A stretch of DNA of 64,000 nucleotides, taken from positions 1 through 64,000 of the forward strand of contig DAOTXX010000177.1 of NCBI GenBank assembly GCA_034434835.1. Reading direction: 5' to 3'. Position 1 is the stretch's first letter. The number at the start of each line of letters is the position of its first letter. Of the stretch, positions 14,973-23,132 are shown in pieces. The notes below the pieces were generated by a model that saw only the letters and a list, made by a program, of their open reading frames with translations, ran no database searches and was not told where the DNA came from. Made by a program: the position numbers and the translations under genes. The DNA comes from JBGLNJ01 sp034434835. Lineage in GTDB: Bacteria; Chloroflexota; Anaerolineae; Fen-1058.

Positions 14973-16235
14973 ATGCCAGTTGAACACGATGTCAAGAACC
15001 TGAACCTGGCCCCCGGCGGGCGATACCGCATCGAGTGGGCCGAGCAAGAGATGCCAGTCCTGCGCCTGATCCGCGAGCGGTTCGGAAAGGAAAAACCGCT
15101 CAAAGGTTTGCGCCTGTCGGGCTGTTTGCACATCACGACCGAGACGGCGAACCTGGCGCGCACGCTGCAAGCCGGCGGAGCAGACCTGGTGCTGTGCGCC
15201 AGCAACCCGCTCAGCACACAGGATGATGTGGCGGCTGCGCTCGTCAGCGTGTACGAGATCCCGGTCTATGCGATCAAAGGCGAGGACAATCAGACATATT
15301 ACGACCACATCAAGGCCGCGCTCGATCACCGGCCGCACATGACCATGGACGATGGCGCCGATCTCGTCTCGACGATGCACAAAGAACGCCCCGACCTCAT
15401 CCCCACCGTCATCGGCGGCACAGAGGAGACGACGACCGGCGTCATCCGCCTGCGTGCGATGGCACGCGATGGCGCGCTCAAATTCCCCATTCTGGCCGTG
15501 AACGACGCCGATACCAAGCACCTGTTCGACAATCGCTATGGCACGGGCCAATCCACGCTCGACGGCATCATCCGCGCGACCAATGTCTTGCTGGCAGGCA
15601 AGACCGTCGTCGTGGCGGGCTATGGCTGGTGCAGCCGCGGGATCGCCATGCGCGCGCAGGGACACGGCGCGAATGTGATCGTCACCGAAGTCAACCCGCT
15701 CAAGGCGCTGGAAGCCGTGATGGACGGCTATCGGGTGATGCCGATGGAAAAGGCCGCGCGCGAAGGCGACATCTTTGTCACGGCCACTGGCGACATTAAC
15801 GTGATTGACCGGGAAGATTTCGCGGTGATGAAGGATGGCGCGATTGTATGCAATAGCGGCCATTTCAACGTCGAGGTCAACATCCCGGCGCTGGAAGCCA
15901 TGTCCACTGGCAAAAAACGTGTGCGCGAATTTGTCGAGCAATACACGCTCAAGGACGGCCGCCGCATCCACCTGCTGGCCGATGGTCGTTTGGTGAACCT
16001 GGCCGCTGCCGAAGGACACCCCTCGGCGGTGATGGACATGAGCTTTGCGAATCAGGCGCTTGGCGCAGAATGGATGTCCAAGAACGGCCCGTCGCTGGAC
16101 AAGCGCGTGTACCCGGTCCCGGCCGAGATCGATCAAGCCATCGCTCGACTCAAGTTGAACGCGATGGGCATCGAGATTGACGTGCTCACGCCCGAACAGG
16201 GAAAATACCTAGCAAGCTGGGAAGAGGGGACTTAG
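14973..16235 (+). CDS. ahcY: adenosylhomocysteinase
   Basis: A 420-residue enzyme that hydrolyses S-adenosylhomocysteine to adenosine and homocysteine. Family markers are present: SGCLHITTETANLARTL, GAD(L)VLCASNPLSTQDDVAAAL, the NAD site VVAGYGWCSRGIAMRAQG, ATGDINVI, and NSGHFNVEV. The length and the C-terminus suit the shorter bacterial/archaeal form. AGGGAG lies 10 nt before the ATG. With adoK and mtnA in the same run it forms a SAM by-product disposal set. Confidence 0.97.
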   Translation: MPVEHDVKNLNLAPGGRYRIEWAEQEMPVLRLIRERFGKEKPLKGLRLSGCLHITTETANLARTLQAGGADLVLCASNPLSTQDDVAAALVSVYEIPVYAIKGEDNQTYYDHIKAALDHRPHMTMDDGADLVSTMHKERPDLIPTVIGGTEETTTGVIRLRAMARDGALKFPILAVNDADTKHLFDNRYGTGQSTLDGIIRATNVLLAGKTVVVAGYGWCSRGIAMRAQGHGANVIVTEVNPLKALEAVMDGYRVMPMEKAAREGDIFVTATGDINVIDREDFAVMKDGAIVCNSGHFNVEVNIPALEAMSTGKKRVREFVEQYTLKDGRRIHLLADGRLVNLAAAEGHPSAVMDMSFANQALGAEWMSKNGPSLDKRVYPVPAEIDQAIARLKLNAMGIEIDVLTPEQGKYLASWEEGT

Positions 16236-16300
16236 CAGATAGCCGATGGCGGATAGCAGATAGCAGATGGCGGATGGCGAATAGCGGATAGCCGAAAGGA
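16236..16300. repeat. degenerate 7-nt tandem repeat array
   Basis: Units GCAGATA, GCGGATA, GCAGATG and GCGGATG repeat with period seven between ahcY and the four-helix protein gene. Confidence 0.85.
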
Positions 16301-16308
16301 GGTGCGCA

Positions 16309-16581
16309 GTGGCGTTCCGGTTCGAGAGCCTTGAAATATGGCACAAGGCCAAAGCGTATGCCGCCCAAGTGTATGCTGTCACAGCCAGGTTTCCACGTCA
16401 CAAAGATCACGGGCTGAGATCACAAATAAACCGGGCCGTCAACTCCATCAGCCTCAACATTGCCGAAGGCTCGGCTAAAAGTACCCACAAGGCTTTCGAC
16501 TATCATCTGGAAATCGCCGTCGCTTCCACTTTCGCAACACGCTGGGCCGATAGCTTTTGGCAGATGGCAGATAGCAGATAG
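16309..16581 (+). pseudogene. four-helix bundle protein (S23-like), truncated by repeat DNA
   Basis: Residues 1-70 match the four helix bundle/23S rRNA intervening-sequence protein family: FRFESLEIWHKAKAYA, then RFPRHKDHGLRSQINRA and SISLNIAEGSAKST, FDYHLEIA. The family normally runs to about 115-120 residues. Here, after about residue 73, the frame enters TTCGCAACACG and then heptad DNA (GCAGATG, GCAGATA) and stops at 90 residues, so helix 4 is missing. The GTG start has a strong site (AAAGGAGG, 6 nt away). Confidence 0.75.
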
Positions 16582-16610
16582 CGGATAGCGGATAGCTGAT
16601 GGTTAATCGG
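16555..16610. repeat. degenerate 7-nt tandem repeat array
   Basis: Units GCAGATG, GCAGATA and GCGGATA continue from inside the truncated four-helix gene to the edge of the MITE-A copy. Confidence 0.8.
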
Positions 16611-16703
16611 CCATGCGTGTCAACTTAAGGTTAGAGTGCAGGCTTCAGCCTGCATAAAACGCGGCCTGAAGGCCGCACTCCGGGGCTAAAGTTTACACCA
16701 ATG
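16611..16703. mobile_element. MITE-A copy 1 (non-autonomous palindromic element)
   Basis: About 92 bp, almost identical to the reverse complement of 57407-57498. Ends CATGCGTGTCAACTT and, inverted, CATTGGTGTAAACTT form imperfect terminal repeats (12 of 15). Inside are two perfect palindromes, GCAGGCTTCAGCCTGC and GCGGCCTGAAGGCCGC. Direct repeats GTTAATCGG flank it (16602-16610 and 16704-16712), consistent with a target duplication. No coding capacity. Confidence 0.8.
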
Positions 16704-16737
16704 GTTAATCGGCCATCAGCCATCGGCCAAATTGCGG

Positions 16738-16743
16738 TATAAT
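16738..16743 (+). promoter_or_regulatory. -10 box of a probable promoter for the rmd-gmd genes
   Basis: A perfect TATAAT lies 35 nt before the start of the rmd-like gene. No good -35 hexamer is seen at the usual distance. Confidence 0.45.
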
Positions 16744-16777
16744 CACGCCGATTGCGAGAATTGTCACGGAGAGACTT

Positions 16778-17728
16778 TTGCGCGCGCTCATCACCGGAGT
16801 GGGGGGGTTCGCCGGCAGCCATCTGGCCGACTATTTGCTCAATCAGACAGATTGGCAGGTTTCCGGCTGCGTGTTGCCGGGGTGGGACTGCTCTCGCCTT
16901 GACCGGCGAGTGGCTTGCATCGAGCTAGACCTGCGCGACCGGCAAGCGACCCGCGCGATGCTGGAGCAGACGGTACCCGATGTGATCTTTCATCTGGCCG
17001 GTCAAGCGTTTCCTCCCATTTCATGGGTAGACCCCTGGGATACTTTGGAAAACAACATCCGTGCGCAGGTCAACCTCCTGGACGGGCTGGTCAAACTGAA
17101 CGCCAGGCCGCGCGTACTCGTGGTCGGTTCGGGCGACGAATATGGACTGGTACGTCCAGAGGACCTGCCGTTGAATGAGAACAGCCCGTTGCGAACGAAC
17201 AGCCCGTATGCCGTGAGCAAGGTTGCGCAAGATCATTTGGGACTGGCGTACTTTATCAGTCATCAGATTCCGATTGTGCGTGTGCGACCGTTCAATCACA
17301 TTGGCCCGCGTCAATCGGAAAACTTTGTCGTTCCGGCCTTTGCCAGGCAAATCGCCGCGATCGAGGCGGGCCGACAGGAACCGATCGTGCGTGTAGGCAA
17401 CTTGACTGCCCGGCGCGACTTTACCGATGTGCGCGATGTCGTGCGGGCGTATTATCTCGCCGTCACCCAAGGGCTGCCGGGCGAAGTCTATAACATCGGT
17501 TCAGGTCGTGCACATACTATCCAGGCCATTCTAGACATTTTGATCAGCTACAGCCGCGTCTCGGTTCGCGTGGAGCAAGACCCAACTCGGATGCGGCCCT
17601 CGGATACGCCCGAGATCCGCTGCGATGCCTCCAAGCTGCGCGCGGCGACCGGTTGGGAGCCGACCATTCCGCTTGAGCAATCGTTGCGCGATGTGCTTGA
17701 CGATTGGCGGACCAGAATAGCACACTAG
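16778..17728 (+). CDS. rmd: GDP-6-deoxy-D-mannose reductase-like epimerase
   Basis: A 316-residue extended SDR enzyme. The cofactor motif is ITGVGGFAGSHLADYL, the catalytic Tyr-X3-Lys is YAVSK, and the segment FNHIGPRQSENFVVPAFARQ followed by GNLTARRDFTDVRDVVRAY is typical of Rmd. It would reduce the 4-keto product of GMD to GDP-D-rhamnose. The TTG start has GGAGAG 6 nt upstream. The gmd gene follows after 19 nt, which supports the assignment; a GDP-fucose-type or other epimerase activity cannot be excluded. Confidence 0.82.
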   Translation: MRALITGVGGFAGSHLADYLLNQTDWQVSGCVLPGWDCSRLDRRVACIELDLRDRQATRAMLEQTVPDVIFHLAGQAFPPISWVDPWDTLENNIRAQVNLLDGLVKLNARPRVLVVGSGDEYGLVRPEDLPLNENSPLRTNSPYAVSKVAQDHLGLAYFISHQIPIVRVRPFNHIGPRQSENFVVPAFARQIAAIEAGRQEPIVRVGNLTARRDFTDVRDVVRAYYLAVTQGLPGEVYNIGSGRAHTIQAILDILISYSRVSVRVEQDPTRMRPSDTPEIRCDASKLRAATGWEPTIPLEQSLRDVLDDWRTRIAH

Positions 17729-17747
17729 CGAAAGGAAAACATTCACC

Positions 17748-20072
17748 TTGAGCAAGACAGCATTGATCACAGGCATCACCGGCCAAGACGGCAGTTACCT
17801 GGCCGAGTTTTTGGTTTCGCAAGGTTACAAGGTCATCGGCATGATGCGGCGCAGCTCGGTCGTCAATCTGGAGCGAGTGCGCCACATTCAGGACAAGATC
17901 ACCTTAGTACACGGCGACCTGCTCGACGAAGCTTCGCTCATCGGCCTCTTGCGCGAGTTTCAGCCGACGGAGGTGTATAACCTGGCCGCGCAATCGTTTG
18001 TGCCCACGTCATGGCAACAGCCCGTGCTGACGGGCGAGGTGACCGCGCTGGGTGTGACGCGCCTACTCGATGCGATCATGATGGTGGACAAGGACATTCG
18101 CTTTTATCAGGCGTCCAGCAGCATAAGTGGCGAGACGCCTGTATTAGTACGGCGCAAGAACAGAATTGAGCTTGTGCCTATCGAGACCTTGATGCCGGAT
18201 GGACACGACGCCGAGTGGGATCAGGCCCCGCTAACCGATGTGGAAATCCTGACCGTGAATGACGCCGGCCAGATCACCTTTTCTTCGGTCAGCCACATTT
18301 CTCGACATCCCAAAAATAAACTCTACACGTTAAAATACAAAGGCGGAGGCGAGCTCAGGATCACGGGCGATCACTCGGTTATGGTATTTGGCAACGGCGG
18401 TGAATTAGTCGCCAGGCGTGTGGATGAATTGCGGGTGGGAGACTATTTGATCACCTACAATGGCGCCAACTTTGCAAACCGAAATAATGGTCGGGTACCC
18501 ATCGAAATAGAGGTGCGCCCCGAATATCGTAGCCGGGTGCGCGGTTATATCGAAGACGTTCCCCTCACCCCCGCTTTGATGAAATTCCTGGGTTATTACG
18601 TCGCGGAAGGACATTGCGACTATGATCCCCCGCGCAAGTTGTATCGGGTGACGCTCACATTCCACCTGGCTGAGGAAAGTTATGCCGCTGAGGTCAAGCG
18701 CATCGTGGCTCAAGTGTTTCCAGAGGTAACCTTCTATGAAGACCTGAAGCCAGAGGCAACCAGTCGCACCATCACCATCATCGGTAAGGTGATCGCCAGC
18801 CTGTGCCGGCAGTTCGGCAAGACGGCGCGAGAAAAGCATCTACCGCCCTGGATGTGGGAGCTGCGGCCAGAACTGGTGCGCTCCTTCCTCACTGGCTACC
18901 TGGGCGATGCACAAATCCTGCCCACCGAGATCGCGTTCACCACAGCCAGCAAACAACTGGCTCACGAGCTCGTGTATCTGATGCGCAACGCCGGTTTCGG
19001 CTGTCGTCTCTACCGGCGGGTGAACGCGCCGCATCCGAGTCCAACCGGACTGCTCATTCCTCAAGCGACCTGTTACGATGTGAAATTGAGCACGCGTTAC
19101 GCTCGACTGCTGACAGATGGGGCGGCGCATAACCCGGGAGCGCAACAAACATCGCTGGAATGTCTGCCTTCTTTCATCTTCCGCCAAGCCATGGAGGGAA
19201 CATGCTTCCATAAAATCAAGTACAAGCCCCTGGTCTCGAAAGAAAAAGTGCGACGAACTGCTGTTGAGGCAAGCCTTTCGCTTCCTGAATCGTTGGAGGC
19301 GTGGCTCGACTCTGGCCTGGGCGTGGCCAAAATTGTAAGCATTACATGTGAAGAAGGCAACTTTACCGTTTATGATGTGGCCGTGCCAGCAGGCCAGCGT
19401 TTTTTCGGCGGCAACATCCCTGTCCTCCTCCACAATTCGGAAATGTTCGGCAAAGTCCAGCAAGTACCGCAGACGGAGAAAACGCCCTTTTACCCGCGCA
19501 GCCCCTACGGGGTAGCCAAAGTGTACGGGCATTGGATCACGGTGAACTATCGTGAGAGCTATGGCCTGCACGCCACGTCGGGTATCTTGTTCAACCACGG
19601 CTCGCCCCGACGCGGACTGGAATTTGTCGAGCGCAAGATCTCGCTGGGGGCAGCGGCGATCAAGGCCGGATTGGCCCGAGAGCTGCGATTGGGCAATCTT
19701 GAGTCCAAGCGAGACCTGGGATTCGCGGGCGACTATGTTCGCGCAATGTGGCTGATGCTGCAGCAAGATAAACCGGATGACTATGTCATCGCCACTGGCG
19801 AGACCCATTCGATCCGCGAGATGTGCGAAGTGGCGTTCGGTCATGTCGGGCTGGATTACCGGGACTATGTAGTGTGCGATGAGCGCTTCTTCCGTCCGGC
19901 CGAAGTGGATTTGCTCGTCGGCGATCCCACCAAAGCCGGAAGACAACTGGGATGGGAACCGACCGTGAGTTTCACTGAACTGATGCGCATGATGGTGGAC
20001 GCAGACCTGGCAGCCTTGCAGCGGGGGGAGAGATTCCCGGACGTGACAGAGATGACCACGCTGCGGCGATGA
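17748..20072 (+). CDS. gmd: GDP-mannose 4,6-dehydratase interrupted by an intein
   Basis: A 774-residue precursor. Residues 1-124 and 564-774 join to a normal 335-residue GMD, which converts GDP-mannose to GDP-4-keto-6-deoxymannose. N-extein: GITGQDGSYLAE (NADP loop), YNLAAQSFVPTSW. C-extein: SEMFGKVQ, YPRSPYGVAKVYG with the catalytic Tyr587/Lys591 (Tyr148/Lys152 after splicing), ILFNHGSPRRG. Residues 125-563 are a full intein. The joined sequence FYQASS-SEMFGK restores the catalytic Ser-Ser-Glu motif exactly. The TTG start has AAAGGAAA upstream. The frame is open throughout, so this is not a broken gene. It pairs with the upstream rmd-like gene for GDP-rhamnose-type sugar synthesis. Confidence 0.95.
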   Translation: MSKTALITGITGQDGSYLAEFLVSQGYKVIGMMRRSSVVNLERVRHIQDKITLVHGDLLDEASLIGLLREFQPTEVYNLAAQSFVPTSWQQPVLTGEVTALGVTRLLDAIMMVDKDIRFYQASSSISGETPVLVRRKNRIELVPIETLMPDGHDAEWDQAPLTDVEILTVNDAGQITFSSVSHISRHPKNKLYTLKYKGGGELRITGDHSVMVFGNGGELVARRVDELRVGDYLITYNGANFANRNNGRVPIEIEVRPEYRSRVRGYIEDVPLTPALMKFLGYYVAEGHCDYDPPRKLYRVTLTFHLAEESYAAEVKRIVAQVFPEVTFYEDLKPEATSRTITIIGKVIASLCRQFGKTAREKHLPPWMWELRPELVRSFLTGYLGDAQILPTEIAFTTASKQLAHELVYLMRNAGFGCRLYRRVNAPHPSPTGLLIPQATCYDVKLSTRYARLLTDGAAHNPGAQQTSLECLPSFIFRQAMEGTCFHKIKYKPLVSKEKVRRTAVEASLSLPESLEAWLDSGLGVAKIVSITCEEGNFTVYDVAVPAGQRFFGGNIPVLLHNSEMFGKVQQVPQTEKTPFYPRSPYGVAKVYGHWITVNYRESYGLHATSGILFNHGSPRRGLEFVERKISLGAAAIKAGLARELRLGNLESKRDLGFAGDYVRAMWLMLQQDKPDDYVIATGETHSIREMCEVAFGHVGLDYRDYVVCDERFFRPAEVDLLVGDPTKAGRQLGWEPTVSFTELMRMMVDADLAALQRGERFPDVTEMTTLRR
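18120..19436 (+). other. intein with LAGLIDADG-type endonuclease domain (within gmd)
   Basis: 439 residues, Ser125 to Asn563 of the precursor. Block A is SISGETPVLV (nucleophile Ser1). Block B is ITGDHSVMVF (Thr206, His209). Endonuclease blocks follow: LGYYVAEGH (residues 281-289, Glu287) and FLTGYLGDA (380-388, Asp387), spaced as in dodecapeptide homing endonucleases. Block F is YDVAVPAGQRFFGG and block G is VLLHN, with penultimate His562, terminal Asn563 and +1 Ser564. All residues needed for Ser-type protein splicing are present. Whether the endonuclease is still active is unclear because the second block ends GDA rather than GDG. Confidence 0.95.
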
Positions 20073-20112
20073 CATACTGTGGAACCGCCAAGACCTGAGC
20101 TTGAGCCTGGAG

Positions 20113-20904
20113 ATGGACAAAAAGTATAGCCGCGAGGAATTTGCAGCCAAACTCGGCGCGAACGGCGATCCCAAGTTGAACGCCGCTGCCGATTTCGCCG
20201 CGCGACTGTTAGCCAGTCCGGTTGGGGACTCGGTCGCACGCATCGTGCTGTTTGGCAGCGTGGCGCGCGGCGAGGCGCGCCCAGAGAGCGATGTAGATGT
20301 GATGGTGTTTGGCTTTGCTCCTCCCAAGACACTCATGAAGGCAGCGTCCCAAGCCTCATGGGAGGCGACGGTGGAGTGGGGTGAGAGCGTGGCCCAATTG
20401 ACCTATAGCCTGGATGATTTGCTGCAGCCTCGTTCTTATTTGTTGTACAATGCGCTCAAGCGCGGACGGGAGATCTATTCGATGGATGAGACCGAAATTC
20501 GCCATCAGGAAGCAGTGCGATTACGTAACAAGGCTGAACGTCATCTGACGCAGGCGCAAAGGACGCTGACGCAAGGCAACTTTGAGCTGGCTATTGTCGG
20601 CGCATACACAGCAGCCGAGTTGACCGCCAAGGCGCTGATTATGCTGAAACCCAACGTCGAACTACCCTCGACCCATGGGGGGATGATTCGGATGCTCAGT
20701 CGCGAGTATATCCAGACAGGCGAAGCGCCCGAATCATGGGGACACATGCTGAGCGAAAAACTCGAGCTCCGCAGCCGCGCCTTGTACGATACGCTGATCG
20801 AGATGACGGCTGACGATGCTCAATCGGTGATTGACCTGGCACAAGAGATGATGGGGTTTCTTGAGGCTAAACTCAAGGCTCTTTCGAGCACGACCTCTGA
20901 GTAA
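20113..20904 (+). CDS. nucleotidyltransferase-HEPN fusion protein 1
   Basis: A 263-residue protein. Residues 1-100 form a minimal nucleotidyltransferase with an intact GSX10DXD motif (GSVARGEARPES then DVD). Residues 130-255 form a helical HEPN domain (RHLTQAQRTL, YTAAELTAKAL, LRSRALYD). The canonical RX4-6H RNase motif is not seen, so this is likely the substrate-binding-type HEPN rather than a toxin. I start at ATG 20113, which aligns with the GTG of the paralogue next door; a TTG at 20101 is possible. It may be an antitoxin-like or antibiotic-modifying enzyme; the substrate is unknown. Confidence 0.8.
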   Translation: MDKKYSREEFAAKLGANGDPKLNAAADFAARLLASPVGDSVARIVLFGSVARGEARPESDVDVMVFGFAPPKTLMKAASQASWEATVEWGESVAQLTYSLDDLLQPRSYLLYNALKRGREIYSMDETEIRHQEAVRLRNKAERHLTQAQRTLTQGNFELAIVGAYTAAELTAKALIMLKPNVELPSTHGGMIRMLSREYIQTGEAPESWGHMLSEKLELRSRALYDTLIEMTADDAQSVIDLAQEMMGFLEAKLKALSSTTSE

Positions 20905-20912
20905 GGTGCAGA

Positions 20913-21683
20913 GTGACCAAGCAGTATAGCCGCGAGGAATTTGCAGCCAAACTCGGCGCGAATGGCGATCCCAAGTTGAACGCCGCTGCCGATTTCGCCG
21001 CGCGACTGTTGTCCAGTCCGGTGGGCGATAGCATCGCGCGCATCGTGCTGTTCGGCAGCGTGGCGCGCGGCGAAGCGCGCCCGGAGAGCGACGTGGATGT
21101 GCTGGTCATTGGAACGGATGACCTGGAATTACTCGAGACGCAAGCGTCACACTCGGCGTATGACATGCTTCTGGAGGGCAGCGACTATGTCTCACCACTC
21201 GTGTATGGTCTAAGCGATGCCGCCTTTCCACAGACGTATTTCTTGTACAACGTTTTACGAGTTGGCAAGGAGGTCTACCAGATGGACGAATCTCAATTAC
21301 GCCGTAACCAGGCCCAAGTCTACGAACGACTGGCTGACGAGTTTATCCGATCAGCAGAACACGCACTACAGGGCCAGTATTGGCGAGCAGCGGTTGACGA
21401 TGCCTACAATGCCGCAGAACTTGCGGCCAAGGGCTTGCTCCTGCTGCGTATTCAGGAAATGCCCACCTCGCATGGCGGTGTGGCGCAAATGTTCGGCAAG
21501 GTGTACGTGGCATCCGGTGACGCCCCCCGTGAATTAGGTCGGAAACTCTCCATGAACCTCGACCTGCGCCACAAGGCTCGTTACGATGGCCAGGCCAAGG
21601 TTGACGAAAACGACGCCAAAGAATCTATCGTTTTTGCCAAGCAGATGCTCGAGTTTCTGAACGGCCAACTGGCTTCTGGCTGA
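20913..21683 (+). CDS. nucleotidyltransferase-HEPN fusion protein 2
   Basis: A 256-residue paralogue of the gene 8 nt upstream. The first ~58 residues are almost the same protein and nearly the same DNA, including GSX10DXD (GSVARGEARPES, DVD). The rest (HEPN part with EHALQGQYWRAAVDDAYNAAELAAKGL and LRHKARYDGQ) has diverged strongly. The GTG start is preceded by AAGGTG. As in copy 1 no RX4-6H motif is seen. Function is unknown beyond the two domains. Confidence 0.8.
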   Translation: MTKQYSREEFAAKLGANGDPKLNAAADFAARLLSSPVGDSIARIVLFGSVARGEARPESDVDVLVIGTDDLELLETQASHSAYDMLLEGSDYVSPLVYGLSDAAFPQTYFLYNVLRVGKEVYQMDESQLRRNQAQVYERLADEFIRSAEHALQGQYWRAAVDDAYNAAELAAKGLLLLRIQEMPTSHGGVAQMFGKVYVASGDAPRELGRKLSMNLDLRHKARYDGQAKVDENDAKESIVFAKQMLEFLNGQLASG

Positions 21684-21701
21684 GCAATCGGAGTGAGACC
21701 A

Positions 21702-23132
21702 ATGATAGAAACCCATATCCAATTCGGGACAGATGGTTGGCGCGGCGTTATAGCCAAAGATTACACCTTCGACAACGTGCGCCGATGCGCCCAAGGCTTT
21801 GCCAGTTACCTGATCCGACGCGACGCAGGTGATGGCCCGGTCGTGATCGGCTACGACCGCCGCTTTGCTAGCGAGGATTTTGCCGCCGCGTGCGCCGAGG
21901 TGCTGGCCGGCAACGGTCTGCGCGTGTGGTTGACCGAGACCGCGACGCCCACACCGGTCATCTCGTACGCCGTCTTGGACAAAAAAGCGGCGGGCGCGAT
22001 CAACATCACCGCCAGTCACAACGCAGCGACGTGGAACGGATTCAAAGTGCGCGACGGCCGGGGCGGCGCAATTGACCCGGAGGGGCTGCAAGAGATCGAG
22101 TCGCTCATCCCCGGCATCGCCGCGGTCAAACGCATGGCCTTGAGCGAGGCGATGCGCCAGAGCCTCGTCACCCAGTTCGACGCCTCGGTCAACTATCTGG
22201 CGCATCTCCAAGACCTGGTGGATATTGAGCCGATCAAGGCGGCCGGGCTCAAGATCGTAGTCGAGCCGATGTGGGGCAATGGCGCGGGCTGGTTCACACG
22301 CATCCTTTCGGGCGGCAAGACGACTGTGACCGAGATTCACGCCGAACGCAACCCGCTGTTCCCGGAGATGAAGCGCCCAGAGCCGATCCCCCCCAACGTG
22401 GACGTTGGCCTGCGCAAGACCGTCGAGCTGGGCTATGACGTGTGTCTGATCACCGACGGCGACGCCGACCGCATGGGCATTGGCGACGAGAACGGCGTGT
22501 TCCTCAACCAGCTACAGGTGTACGCGCTGTTCGCACTGTATTACCTGGAGGTCCGCCAGGAGCGCGGCCCGATCGTCAAGACGCTTTCGACGACCTCGAT
22601 GCTCGACAAGCTCGGCAAGCTGTACAATGTGCCGGTGTACGAGACGGGCGTAGGCTTCAAGTATGTTGCGCCCAAGTTCATCGAAGTAAATGCGATCCTC
22701 GGTGGTGAGGAATCCGGCGGCTATGCCTTCCGCAACAATGTGCCAGAGCGCGATGGCATCTTGGGCAATTTGCTCTTTTTGGATTTTATGGTGCGAACGG
22801 GCAAAAAGCCCTCGCAGCTTTTGGAGTGGCTGTTTGAAAAGGTCGGCCCGCACTATTATGATCGGATTGACACTGAACTGCCCTCGATGGAATTTCGGAT
22901 GCAGGCCGAGGCGCGGCTCAAGGCCGAGATGCCCGCGACCGTGGCGGGACTCAAGTGCGTTGGCAAGAACATGCTGGACGGGTTCAAATTCATGCTGGAA
23001 GACGGCGGCTGGCTGCTCATTCGCTTTTCCGGCACAGAACCCATCGTGCGTGTGTACACTGAGGCAACTCGAAAGGACAAGGTCAAGGCGATCCTGGAGG
23101 ATGGTCTCAGGCTGGCTGGGCTGCGGTTGTGA
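21702..23132 (+). CDS. phosphoglucomutase/phosphomannomutase
   Basis: A 476-residue alpha-D-phosphohexomutase. The phosphoserine loop is TASHN (Ser105), the metal loop is DGDADRMG, the sugar-specificity loop is GGEESGG and the phosphate-binding loop is RFSGTEP. It interconverts hexose 1- and 6-phosphates; next to gmd it could supply mannose-1-phosphate for GDP-mannose, though glucose or glucosamine substrates are also possible. ATG 21702 has GGAG 8 nt upstream and is preferred over the GTG at 21693. It overlaps tatD by four bases. Confidence 0.92.
   Translation: MIETHIQFGTDGWRGVIAKDYTFDNVRRCAQGFASYLIRRDAGDGPVVIGYDRRFASEDFAAACAEVLAGNGLRVWLTETATPTPVISYAVLDKKAAGAINITASHNAATWNGFKVRDGRGGAIDPEGLQEIESLIPGIAAVKRMALSEAMRQSLVTQFDASVNYLAHLQDLVDIEPIKAAGLKIVVEPMWGNGAGWFTRILSGGKTTVTEIHAERNPLFPEMKRPEPIPPNVDVGLRKTVELGYDVCLITDGDADRMGIGDENGVFLNQLQVYALFALYYLEVRQERGPIVKTLSTTSMLDKLGKLYNVPVYETGVGFKYVAPKFIEVNAILGGEESGGYAFRNNVPERDGILGNLLFLDFMVRTGKKPSQLLEWLFEKVGPHYYDRIDTELPSMEFRMQAEARLKAEMPATVAGLKCVGKNMLDGFKFMLEDGGWLLIRFSGTEPIVRVYTEATRKDKVKAILEDGLRLAGLRL

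Noticed and set aside
14352..16136. Minus-strand open frame of 594 codons
   Set aside because: Antisense to mntA, hepT and ahcY, which are well supported; composition is typical of a reverse-frame shadow.
17748..20072. gmd as a gene disrupted by an IS or group II intron
   Set aside because: The insert keeps the frame open throughout and encodes Hint and LAGLIDADG blocks ending in His-Asn before Ser, so an intein explains it fully.
18840..20336. Minus-strand open frame of 498 codons
   Set aside because: Antisense to the intein and C-extein of gmd; no domain and no ribosome site.
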